Below, one piece after another: positions 5,960 to 13,171 of a DNA stretch of 13,445 bases; positions within the stretch are counted from its first letter, which is position 1, and the number at the start of each line of letters is the position of its first letter. Below the pieces are notes generated by a model that worked only from the letters and a program-made list of their open reading frames with translations, searched no databases and was not told where the DNA came from. The stretch comes from Oscillospiraceae bacterium (GTDB lineage: Bacteria > Bacillota_A > Clostridia > Oscillospirales > Oscillospiraceae), in NCBI GenBank assembly GCA_017549325.1, contig JAFYVA010000062.1, positions 1-13,445 on the forward strand. The letters run 5' to 3'. A program made the position numbers and the translations under genes.

Positions 5960-6118
5960 ACAGGTTGCCGCCGCGGCGGAGGTATGCCCATTGAGGCCGC
6001 GCTGCTGCTGTGAAACACGGAACGGGCGAAAGTCCCGAAAACCCCTAGGGGTTTTTCCTATTTGCCTTGTGCAAATAGGAGAGCATTTGCACATCTATGG
6101 TAAGAAGGAGTAACGGCA
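5960..6118 (+). promoter_or_regulatory. Structured 5' leader of the importer operon, candidate RNA regulator
   Basis: Several structures are visible. There is a 12-bp palindrome CCGCCGCGGCGG (5968-5979). A GNRA-capped hairpin runs CGGGC-GAAA-G-(T)-CCCG (6023-6037). The perfect palindrome AAAACCCCTAGGGGTTTT (6038-6055) followed by T-CC resembles a terminator. Hairpin TCCTATTTGC/GCAAATAGGA (6056-6080) is exclusive with TGTGCAAAT/ATTTGCACA (6068-6093). The last hairpin ends 11 nt before the AAGGAG site (6105-6110), so switching could affect transcription or translation. I recognise no known riboswitch family. Confidence 0.5.
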
Positions 6119-7189
6119 ATGAAAGAGGAAAAGAGAAAGGTCGCAAAGCGGCGTTTTTTGACAAAGGATCAGCTGATACCTCTTTGTATCCTGATTGTAA
6201 TCTGTGTTGTCAGTGGCATCGCCAATCCCGTGTTCTTTACATGGGCCACCTGGCAGAACATCCTGATGCAGGTATCCAACGTGGGTATCATCGCTCTGGG
6301 CGCCATGTTCGTGGTGGCCAGCGGCGGTCTGGACTTTACGGCAGGTGACGGCGTCTCTCTGGCAGGCGTTGCCGCAGCCTTCACCTTCCTGGCTACCGGC
6401 TACAACGTGGTGCTGACGGTTCTGGCCGGTGTTCTCACCGGTGCTGCCATGGGCGCAGCCAACGGTCTGATCATCACCAAGCTCCGCATCAATCCCTTCG
6501 TGACCACGCTGGCCATGATGACCCTGATCAAGGGCGTGATGCTGGTGGTGGCCGAGGGTCACATCATCCACCTGGATATCCCCGAGTCCAACTTCGTGCA
6601 GATCGGCCGCGGCATCATCCCCGTGTTCGGCAAGGGACAGGGCATCCCCGTCGCCTTCTGTATTCTGCTTGCCATGGCCGTCATCGCCTACGTGCTGCTG
6701 CGCCACACCCGCTTCGGCAGCGCGGTGCTGGCACTGGGCGGCAACGAAGAGGCAGCCCGCCTCAACGGCGTGAAGGTCAAGTGGTATCGCTTCCTGGTCT
6801 TCATGGTGGCCGGCACCTTCACCGGTATCGGCGCCATCGTTACGCTGGCCCGCGTGGGCGGCATCGGCATCACCCTGGGCGGTACCGTTCTGCTGATGGA
6901 TGTTATGGCAGCCGTGGTTATCGGCGGCACCAGCGTCTCCGGCGGTAAGTGCAACGTCTTCGGCGTGGTGATCGGTACGTTCGTTATCATCACCATCTCC
7001 ACCATGCTCACCTACATCCACATCGACACCAACTGGCGTGACGTGGTGAAGGGCGCCATCATTCTGGCCGCTCTGATCATCGACGTGGTCGGTAAGAAGT
7101 TCGAAGAGGCCCGCGAGGCCAAGGTCATGGCCGCTCTGAAGGCAGAGCACCACAAAGAACTGATCGCCCAGCGCGATGCTCAGGCATAA
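6119..7189 (+). CDS. Sugar-type ABC importer permease (RbsC/XylH-like)
   Basis: A 356-residue inner-membrane permease of the BPD_transp_2 (ribose/xylose/galactose) family, which forms one membrane half of an ABC importer. A basic N-terminus (MKEEKRKVAKRR) is followed by about eight to ten hydrophobic segments. Family hallmarks are GIIALGAMFVVASGGLDFTAG near 59-78 and a later GGTSVSGG ahead of the last helices. The C-terminus carries a charged tail of about 35 residues after the last membrane segment. The start has AAGGAG (6105-6110) and an 8-nt spacer. It is the first gene of the operon, 83 bp before the binding protein. A second permease is fused to the ATPase downstream, so this one probably pairs with it as a heterodimer. 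The substrate cannot be identified. Confidence 0.93.
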   Translation: MKEEKRKVAKRRFLTKDQLIPLCILIVICVVSGIANPVFFTWATWQNILMQVSNVGIIALGAMFVVASGGLDFTAGDGVSLAGVAAAFTFLATGYNVVLTVLAGVLTGAAMGAANGLIITKLRINPFVTTLAMMTLIKGVMLVVAEGHIIHLDIPESNFVQIGRGIIPVFGKGQGIPVAFCILLAMAVIAYVLLRHTRFGSAVLALGGNEEAARLNGVKVKWYRFLVFMVAGTFTGIGAIVTLARVGGIGITLGGTVLLMDVMAAVVIGGTSVSGGKCNVFGVVIGTFVIITISTMLTYIHIDTNWRDVVKGAIILAALIIDVVGKKFEEAREAKVMAALKAEHHKELIAQRDAQA

Positions 7190-7272
7190 TCGGTTCTGTC
7201 CCATTCCGTTCATTCGGTGATTCCCCCATAGGGGTTTCATAAATACACAACAAATTTTTAGGAGGTACCAAG

Positions 7273-8343
7273 ATGAAGAAGGCTTTAGCTATTTTGCTGG
7301 CTCTGTGCATGATGTTTGCACTGGTTGCTTGCGGCGAGAAGGCTCCTGTTGACGATCAGCAGCCCGGCGGCGACGAGGTCGTTCAGGACGATGGTTATGT
7401 GTTCGGTGCTGTTATGCAGTCCCTGAGCGCTCCCATCTGGATCGAGCTGATGGATTACGGTGATCAGTGCGCTGCTGAGTACAACGCCACTGTTGACTGG
7501 AAGTCCGCTGAGGGCTCCCTGGAGAACCAGATCGCTCTGATCGAGGCTTTCATCGAGCAGGGTGTGGATGTCATCCTGATTGACCCCATCGACAAGAACG
7601 CTCTGATCCCCGTTATCCAGCAGGCTCTGGAGGCTGGCATCGGCTTCGTTACCATGGGTAACCTGGTCGAGGGCGGCATCTCTGACGACGTCTACAATGT
7701 CTGCACCACCTATCCCGATGCTCGTGACTCCGCTGCTATGACCGACCTGCTGATCAAGGCCGGCGGCCCCGGTACTTATGTCATGGTCAATGGTTCCGCT
7801 GGTAACTTCGTTTCCGACGTCCGCGGCGAGGCCTTTGCTAAGGCTTGCACCGACGCTGGCGTGAAGTACGAGATCCAGGACGGTAACTGGGATCCCACCA
7901 CTGTCACCAAGGTCACTGAGGATATGGTCACCGCCGCCGGTGCCGATCTGAAGGGTCTGTACAACATGGACGACTCCTGCCTGGGCTACTCCATGGGCGT
8001 CACCATGCCCGAGGGCACTGTCCTGGCCGGCCACAACGGTGAGGAGAGCATCTACACCGCTATCGAGAACGGCGATGTCATGGTTACCACTCTGATCGGT
8101 GGTGCCCACATCGGTTACTGGAACATTCTGACCGCTTGCAAGATCGCTGCTGGCGAGGCTGTTCCTCATCAGGTTTACCTGAAGACCTACCTGGTCATGA
8201 CCGAGGAGACCGAGGCTGCTTACTGGGCCGGCGAGCTGGCTGAGAAGTATCCCTCCATCGAGGTCCTGACTCCCGCTGAGGCTCGCGTTGTTGCTTACGA
8301 GCCCGCTGAGATGGTCACCGCTGAGCAGATCGGCCTGGCCTAA
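7273..8343 (+). CDS. Substrate-binding lipoprotein of a sugar ABC importer (RbsB-like)
   Basis: A 356-residue extracellular solute-binding protein of the periplasmic-binding-protein type 1 (RbsB) group, which captures ligand for the importer. It begins with a lipoprotein signal, MKKALAILLALCMMFALVAC, with lipobox LVAC at 17-20, so C20 would be lipidated and anchor it to the outer face of the membrane. An acidic, Gly/Pro-containing linker (21-42) follows, then a two-lobed domain starting YVFGAVMQSL. DVILIDPIDKNALIPVIQQA (about 99-118) is the classic family segment. The start has AGGAGG (7260-7265) and a 7-nt spacer. Alanine and valine are mostly GCT and GTT, unlike the GCC-rich permease, which fits very high expression. 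A strong terminator follows. Ribose, other sugars, polyols and AI-2 are all possible ligands. Confidence 0.94.
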   Translation: MKKALAILLALCMMFALVACGEKAPVDDQQPGGDEVVQDDGYVFGAVMQSLSAPIWIELMDYGDQCAAEYNATVDWKSAEGSLENQIALIEAFIEQGVDVILIDPIDKNALIPVIQQALEAGIGFVTMGNLVEGGISDDVYNVCTTYPDARDSAAMTDLLIKAGGPGTYVMVNGSAGNFVSDVRGEAFAKACTDAGVKYEIQDGNWDPTTVTKVTEDMVTAAGADLKGLYNMDDSCLGYSMGVTMPEGTVLAGHNGEESIYTAIENGDVMVTTLIGGAHIGYWNILTACKIAAGEAVPHQVYLKTYLVMTEETEAAYWAGELAEKYPSIEVLTPAEARVVAYEPAEMVTAEQIGLA

Positions 8344-8402
8344 TCTGAGTCCATATACTGATACCTTCCCTCTGTTGAGCGGATCGGTATAAAGTAAACC
8401 GC

Positions 8403-8435
8403 AACCCGGCGGGGCCACCGCCCCGCCGGGTTTTT
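8403..8435 (+). terminator. Strong intrinsic terminator inside the importer operon
   Basis: AACCCGGCGGGGC (8403-8415) and GCCCCGCCGGGTT (8420-8432) form a perfect 13-bp stem with loop CACC, running into five Ts (8431-8435). It sits 60 bp after the binding-protein stop and 52 bp before the fusion gene. I see no good new promoter in the gap, so downstream genes probably depend on partial readthrough. This would make the binding protein more abundant than the membrane complex. Confidence 0.93.
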
Positions 8436-8486
8436 CCTTAAATCAAGTGTTCCCCCGTAAATCCCGTAAGTTTGGAGAGTAAAGCT

Positions 8487-11048
8487 ATGAAAGGGTTTGT
8501 GAAAAGAAATGCACGAGAACTGATTCTGGTACTCGTCATCGTTGTCCTGATCGCTTTGTTCAGTGCTGTGTCTGACAGCTTCTTCGCTGTTGGTACGCTG
8601 ATGAATTTCCTGAGGCAGAACGTCGTGCTGCTGATTGCTTCCCTGGGTATGTTGCTGTGCATGCTGACAGGCGGTCTTGATCTGTCTGTCGGTGCAACGG
8701 GCGGTATTGCCGCCATGTGCGCGGCGCTGACTATGCAGGCTGTTGGCGGTGAAGGTTTCGCTACGGCACTGGTCGGCTTTGTGGTAGCCACGGCAGTAGG
8801 TTGCCTCGTCGGCTGCATCAACGGTTATTTCATCGGTTATGTGGGCATCAGCCCCTTTATGACCACTCTGGCAACACAGGCTATGTGCGGCGGTGCTATG
8901 CTGGCTATCTCCGGCAACACCCGCGTCGCGGTTGCTCCCAAGGCCTATCTCTGGCTTGGCGCAACCAGCATCAAGATCCCCCTGGGCGGCACCACGGCAA
9001 GACTTCCCGTGTCTCTGCTGCTGGCCGTCGTCGCCATCGTATTTGTCTACATCATCCTGCGTAAGACCGGCTACGGCCGCAAGGTCTACGCTGTGGGCGG
9101 TAACCAGACGGCAGCTACCTGCTCCGGTATCCGTTCCAAGAAGATCATTTTCAGTACTTATGTCATCAACAGCACGATGATGGGTATCGCCTCCATCATC
9201 TGGGTGGGCCGTACGATGGCCGCCACCCCTGTTATGGGCGATGGCCTGGAGTTCCAGGTCCTGACCGCCGTCATCCTCGGCGGCGCCTCCCTGGCCGGCG
9301 GCTCCGGTACCATCATCGGTACCGTTCTCGGTGTCATCATCTATGCCACCATCTACACCGGCCTGAGCATGACCAGCGCACCTCAGTCCCTGATCTACGT
9401 TATCCAGGGCGTGCTGATCATCATCTCCGTCTACATTGATATCACCATGCGTACTGCCGGCGGCCGCAAGAAGAGCAAGAAGAGCGCCGCCAAGACCGCA
9501 CCCGTCCACGCTGAGAACGACGAGGTCCTCAAGATGGTGGAAGCCGATACCCAGAGTGTCCTGCAGCTGCGTGACATCTCCAAGAGCTTCCCCGGCGTCA
9601 AGGCACTGTCCGGTGTCAGCATGGACATCCAGCGCGGTAAGGTTCACGCCATCATGGGCGAGAACGGCGCCGGTAAGTCCACGCTGATGAAGATCCTCAC
9701 CGGTGTTTACACCAAGGACGAGGGTCAGATCATGGTGGACGGTCACCCCGTCAACATCAAGAACCCCACTGAGGCACAGCGCCTCGGTATCTCCATCATC
9801 TATCAGGAGATGGCTCAGGTGCCTCTCATGACCGTGGCGGAGAATATCTTCCTGGGTAAGGAACTGAAGAAGAAGTTCCCCCTGTTCCTCGATCGCGGCA
9901 CCATGAAGGCCAAGAGCCGCAAGCTGCTGGATGACTTCGACCTGACCATGGATGTGGATACCCTCATTCAGGACTGCCGCGTCGGTCAGCAGCAGATGGT
10001 TGAGATCGCCAAGGCCATTTCCGCCAAGTCCTGGGTGGTGGTCATGGACGAGCCCACCGGTGCTATTTCCGAAGAGGATACCAAGCGTCTGTTCAGACTG
10101 ATTGCCGAGCTGAAGAAGCAGAATGTGGCCATCGTCTACATCTCCCACCGTATGGCAGAGATCTATGAGATCGCCGATCAGATCACCATTCTCCGTGACG
10201 GCCAGCACATCCTCACCAATGAGGTCGCTGACATCACCGAGCAGGAGCTGATCCGCGCCATGGTCGGCCGCGACGTCAACAACGTCTTCGACCGTGAGAA
10301 GGCCGAGATCGGTGAGGTGGTGCTGGATGTTCAGAACATCAGCCGTCAGGGCGTGTTCGAACCCATCAGCTTCCAGGTCCATGCCGGCGAGGTGCTGGGC
10401 TTCTCCGGCCTCATCGGTGCAGGCCGTACCGAGATCATGCGCTGCATCTTCGGTCTGGATAAGATGGACAGCGGTACCATCACCCTCAACGGTCAGGAAC
10501 TCCGCATCCATGGCGTTGCCGACGCCGTCAAGGCCGGTATCTGCATGGTTTCCGAGGACCGTCGCCGCGAGAGTATCGTCCCGCTGATGAGCGTCAAGGA
10601 AAACATCGCGCTGCCCTCTCTGAAGCAGATGTCCAAGAGCGGTATGCTGGACTTCAAGGCTATCGACGAGACGGCACAGCACTATGTCGACTCCCTCAGC
10701 ATCAAGACTCCCACGCTGGAGCAGCAGCTGGGTAACCTCTCCGGTGGTAACCAGCAGAAGGTGTGCCTTGCCAAGTGGCTGGCCCGCGACCCCAAGGTCC
10801 TCATCTTCGACGAACCCACCCGCGGCATCGATGTCGGTGCCAAGGCCGAGATCCACAAGCTGATCGAGCGTCTGGCCAAGTCCGGTATGGCGATCATCAT
10901 GATCTCCTCCGAGCTGCCCGAACTGCTGGGTGCTTCCGATCGCGTCATCGTCCTCTACGAGGGCATCAAGACCGGCGAGTACATTGTGGATGAGACTCTG
11001 ACTCAGGAAAAACTTATGGCAAGCGCATCGGGTTTGACTACCTGTTGA
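8487..11048 (+). CDS. Fused ABC permease and double ATPase (TMD-NBD-NBD) of a sugar importer
   Basis: One 853-residue protein joins a whole RbsC-like permease to a whole RbsA/MglA-like ATPase. Residues about 1-320 are the permease, with MLTGGLDLSVGA and AVILGGASLAGGSGT hallmarks. Residues 320-355 form a Lys/Ala-rich linker. NBD1 has Walker A GENGAGKS (391-398), a signature-like VGQQQ (499-503), Walker B with D521-E522 in VVVMDEPTG, and an H-loop ISHRM. NBD2 has the degenerate Walker A GLIGAGRTE (641-649), LSGGNQQK (751-758) and Walker B D775-E776 in IFDEPTRG, but SSELPE instead of an H-loop His, as usual in this family. The start at 8487 follows GGAGAG (8474-8479); a TTG at 8472 overlaps that site and is disfavoured. 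The frame is continuous. The usual arrangement is two separate genes. Confidence 0.93.
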   Translation: MKGFVKRNARELILVLVIVVLIALFSAVSDSFFAVGTLMNFLRQNVVLLIASLGMLLCMLTGGLDLSVGATGGIAAMCAALTMQAVGGEGFATALVGFVVATAVGCLVGCINGYFIGYVGISPFMTTLATQAMCGGAMLAISGNTRVAVAPKAYLWLGATSIKIPLGGTTARLPVSLLLAVVAIVFVYIILRKTGYGRKVYAVGGNQTAATCSGIRSKKIIFSTYVINSTMMGIASIIWVGRTMAATPVMGDGLEFQVLTAVILGGASLAGGSGTIIGTVLGVIIYATIYTGLSMTSAPQSLIYVIQGVLIIISVYIDITMRTAGGRKKSKKSAAKTAPVHAENDEVLKMVEADTQSVLQLRDISKSFPGVKALSGVSMDIQRGKVHAIMGENGAGKSTLMKILTGVYTKDEGQIMVDGHPVNIKNPTEAQRLGISIIYQEMAQVPLMTVAENIFLGKELKKKFPLFLDRGTMKAKSRKLLDDFDLTMDVDTLIQDCRVGQQQMVEIAKAISAKSWVVVMDEPTGAISEEDTKRLFRLIAELKKQNVAIVYISHRMAEIYEIADQITILRDGQHILTNEVADITEQELIRAMVGRDVNNVFDREKAEIGEVVLDVQNISRQGVFEPISFQVHAGEVLGFSGLIGAGRTEIMRCIFGLDKMDSGTITLNGQELRIHGVADAVKAGICMVSEDRRRESIVPLMSVKENIALPSLKQMSKSGMLDFKAIDETAQHYVDSLSIKTPTLEQQLGNLSGGNQQKVCLAKWLARDPKVLIFDEPTRGIDVGAKAEIHKLIERLAKSGMAIIMISSELPELLGASDRVIVLYEGIKTGEYIVDETLTQEKLMASASGLTTC

Positions 11049-11074
11049 GCGATATAATCAGCAAAGCGTATATT
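11045..11074 (+). promoter_or_regulatory. Possible internal promoter before the E1 alpha gene
   Basis: TTGAGC (11045-11050) and TATATT (11069-11074) are 18 bp apart. The -10 hexamer occurs again in the second copy of a 16-bp tandem repeat. The -35 overlaps the stop codon of the fusion gene. The -10 is weak but the setting is AT-rich, so separate expression of the dehydrogenase genes is possible. Confidence 0.35.
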
Positions 11075-11095
11075 TTATAAAGCGTATATTTTATA
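11064..11095 (+). repeat. Exact 16-bp tandem duplication upstream of the E1 alpha ribosome binding site
   Basis: AAGCGTATATTTTATA occurs twice without a gap (11064-11079 and 11080-11095). The second copy ends inside the AAGGAGG ribosome binding site (11095-11101). It looks like recent slippage or a doubled regulatory element. Confidence 0.85.
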
Positions 11096-11109
11096 AGGAG
11101 GTTTGCAGA

Positions 11110-12084
11110 ATGTCCTACGATAAAGCATTTAAGATGAGCATGTATCGCAACATGCTCGAGCAGCGTGTATTTGAGAAGGCAGTGCAGGAGCAGTACGAAG
11201 AGGGTAACATCCCCAACTCTGCCCATCTGTATTTGGGTCAGGAAGCCATTGCAGCCGGTGTCTCCATGGCACTGCGTCCCGATGACTACATCCTGCCCTC
11301 CCACCGTGGTCATGCCCAGATCCTGGCAAAGGGCTGCGACATGAACCGCATGATGGCCGAGCTCTTCGGCCGTGTGGACGGCTACTGCAAGGGCAAGGGC
11401 GGTTCCATGCATCTGGCCGTTGCTGAGCACGGCGTGCTGGGTTCCATCGGTATCGTCGGCTGCAACATGGCTCTGGCCGTGGGCGCCGGTATGGCCGCCA
11501 AGAAGAACGGCACCGGTCAGGTAGCCATCTGCTACTTCGGTGACGGTGCTTCCAACCGTGGTACCTTCCATGAGGGCATGAACCTGTGCTCCATCCAGAA
11601 GCTCCCCGTTATCTACGCTCTGGAAAATAACCACTACGGTATGTTCTCTGACTATCGTGACATGGTCAACGTGGAGAAGATCTCCTGCCGCGCCGCCGGT
11701 TACGGCGTTCCCGGCGAGACCGTTGACGGTAACGATCCCTGGGCCTGCTACGAGGCCGCCAAGAAGGCTATCGACCGCGCCCGCGCCGGCGAGGGCCCCT
11801 CTATGATCGAGTTCATGACCTGGCGTCACAACGGTCACTTCGAGGGTGACCCCGATGCCCGTGAGTTCCTCTTCCGTGATCCCGAGGAGCACGCAGCATG
11901 GCTCAAGCGCGATCCCATCGTCGTGGTGCGCAAGCAGCTGATCGACGAGGGCACCTGCACTGAGGACGAGATGGCCGCTATGGAGGCCGAGGTCCGCAAG
12001 CAGGTGGACGAGGCTGTCGCTTTCGCTCACGCCTCCGCATGGCCTCCCGTTTCCGAGGTCTACACCGACGTGTACGCCGACTGA
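11110..12084 (+). CDS. acoA: Thiamine-diphosphate E1 component, alpha subunit (acetoin dehydrogenase type)
   Basis: A 324-residue E1 alpha subunit, cytoplasmic, that with E1 beta uses thiamine diphosphate to decarboxylate a 2-oxoacid or cleave acetoin, passing the acyl unit to E2 lipoyl groups. Visible features are SAHLYLGQEAIAAG (37-50), the active-site SHRGHAQ (64-70), GKGGSMH (95-101) and the cofactor motif from GDGASNRG (144-151) to ENNHYG (172-177). A late RHNGHFEGDP segment is like AcoA proteins. The short length fits AcoA better than the roughly 370-residue pyruvate dehydrogenase E1 alpha of Bacillus. Strict anaerobes usually oxidise pyruvate with a ferredoxin oxidoreductase, which also favours acetoin. 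The start has AAGGAGG (11095-11101) and an 8-nt spacer. Another 2-oxoacid cannot be excluded. Family assignment is firm; the substrate is inferred. Confidence 0.88.
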   Translation: MSYDKAFKMSMYRNMLEQRVFEKAVQEQYEEGNIPNSAHLYLGQEAIAAGVSMALRPDDYILPSHRGHAQILAKGCDMNRMMAELFGRVDGYCKGKGGSMHLAVAEHGVLGSIGIVGCNMALAVGAGMAAKKNGTGQVAICYFGDGASNRGTFHEGMNLCSIQKLPVIYALENNHYGMFSDYRDMVNVEKISCRAAGYGVPGETVDGNDPWACYEAAKKAIDRARAGEGPSMIEFMTWRHNGHFEGDPDAREFLFRDPEEHAAWLKRDPIVVVRKQLIDEGTCTEDEMAAMEAEVRKQVDEAVAFAHASAWPPVSEVYTDVYAD

Positions 12085-12126
12085 TCGGGGCAGTGATATC
12101 ATAACGATAGAAAGGATGTATTGAGT

Positions 12127-13101
12127 ATGCGTAAAATGACTTATAGAGACGCGATCATCGAAGCGTTGGATATGGAACTGGCCCGCAACCCCAAGGCATA
12201 CATCGCCGGCGAGGACGTTGCCAGTAAGATGGGCGGTGCCTTCGGCGCCACCAAGGGTCTGGTTGATAAGTATGGTAAGGATGTCGTCATCGACACCCCC
12301 ATCAGCGAGACCGCTCTGATGGGCATGGGCGTTGGCTCTGCCGTTCTGGGCTATCATCCCTTTATTGAGATCATGTACATGGACTTCATCGGCGTCTGCA
12401 TGGACGAGATCATGAACCAGGCCGGTAAGTTCCGCTATATGTTCGGCGGTCAGATGAGCGTGCCTCTGATGATCCGCATGGTGGGCGGTTCCACCGTCTA
12501 CGGCGCAGCCCATCATTCTCAGTGCCTTGAGAGTATGCTGTGCCACATCCCCGGCATCAAGGTCGTGTGGCCTTCCACCCCCGCTGATGCCAAGGGCCTG
12601 ATCGCTGCCGCTGCCCGTGACAACAACCCCGTCATCGTGGTGGAGCACAAGGGTCTGTACAACATGGTCGGCGATTGCCCCGAGGGCGAGTACATCGTTC
12701 CCATCGGCAAGGCTGAGGTCGTTCGCGAGGGCGCCGATGTCACCGTCGTCACCTGGGGCCTGATGCGTCATAAGTGCATGGAGGCCGCTGAGAAGCTGGC
12801 CGCCGAGGGTATCGACTGCGAGGTCATCGACCTGCGCTCCCTCAAGCCCATTGACACCGAGACCGTGTTCGCTTCCGTGGCCAAGACCAACAAGCTGGTC
12901 ATCGTCCACGAGGCCAACAAGACCTGCGGTCTGGGCGCTGAGATCGCCGCTCTGGTTGCCGAGAGCTGCATCGACGATCTGGATGCTCCCATCGTCCGCG
13001 TTGCCGGTCCCGACACCTCCGTGCCCTTCAGCCCCCCGCTGGAGGAGGAGTTCCGTGTCGCACCCGAGAACATCATTGCCGGCGTCAAGACGCTGTTCTA
13101 A
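12127..13101 (+). CDS. acoB: Thiamine-diphosphate E1 component, beta subunit (acetoin dehydrogenase type)
   Basis: A 324-residue transketolase-like E1 beta subunit, partner of the preceding E1 alpha in an alpha2-beta2 enzyme. It starts MRKMTYRDAIIEALDMEL, then has GEDVASKMGGAFGATKGL (28-45) and DTPISE (56-61), whose E61 is the glutamate that activates the thiamine ring. QAGKFRYMFGGQ and MVGG follow, and the C-terminal transketolase domain contains VVTWG, IDLRSLKPID and VHEANKTCG. Length is normal. ATG at 12127 is chosen because AAAGGA (12111-12116) is about 10 nt away and family members start with MRK-TYR; a TTG at 12121 is only 4 nt from that site. The gap after E1 alpha is 42 bp. Acetoin specificity is inferred from the set of genes, not from one residue. 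Confidence 0.88.
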   Translation: MRKMTYRDAIIEALDMELARNPKAYIAGEDVASKMGGAFGATKGLVDKYGKDVVIDTPISETALMGMGVGSAVLGYHPFIEIMYMDFIGVCMDEIMNQAGKFRYMFGGQMSVPLMIRMVGGSTVYGAAHHSQCLESMLCHIPGIKVVWPSTPADAKGLIAAAARDNNPVIVVEHKGLYNMVGDCPEGEYIVPIGKAEVVREGADVTVVTWGLMRHKCMEAAEKLAAEGIDCEVIDLRSLKPIDTETVFASVAKTNKLVIVHEANKTCGLGAEIAALVAESCIDDLDAPIVRVAGPDTSVPFSPPLEEEFRVAPENIIAGVKTLF

Positions 13102-13112
13102 CTGAGACTCAC

Positions 13113-13148
13113 GAGAACGCCGTATTATACCAATAATACGGCGTTCTC
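13113..13148 (+). other. Perfect 16-bp hairpin between E1 beta and E2 genes
   Basis: GAGAACGCCGTATTAT (13113-13128) and ATAATACGGCGTTCTC (13133-13148) pair fully around loop ACCA. It begins 11 nt after the E1 beta stop and ends 10 nt before the E2 ribosome binding site. Only TATCTTACAG follows, so it lacks the T-run of an intrinsic terminator. It may block 3'-exonucleases, be an RNase III or RNase Y processing site, or act as a partial terminator. Confidence 0.8.
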
Positions 13149-13171
13149 TATCTTACAGAGGAGGAATCAAT

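Noticed and set aside
8388..8393. TATAAA as a -10 box for the fusion gene
   Set aside because: No -35 box lies 16-18 bp upstream, and the strong terminator at 8403-8435 follows immediately.
8340..10856. An 838-codon minus-strand open frame opposite the permease-ATPase fusion
   Set aside because: The plus strand holds clear ABC motifs. The antisense protein is Asp/His/Gly-rich with no recognisable domain, and no ribosome binding site was evident. The same applies to the long minus-strand frames at 827-2296, 6095-7240, 7285-8418 and 11038-12909.
11034..11058. Promoter TTGACT...TATAAT at the end of the fusion gene
   Set aside because: The spacer is only 13 bp, too short for sigma-A.
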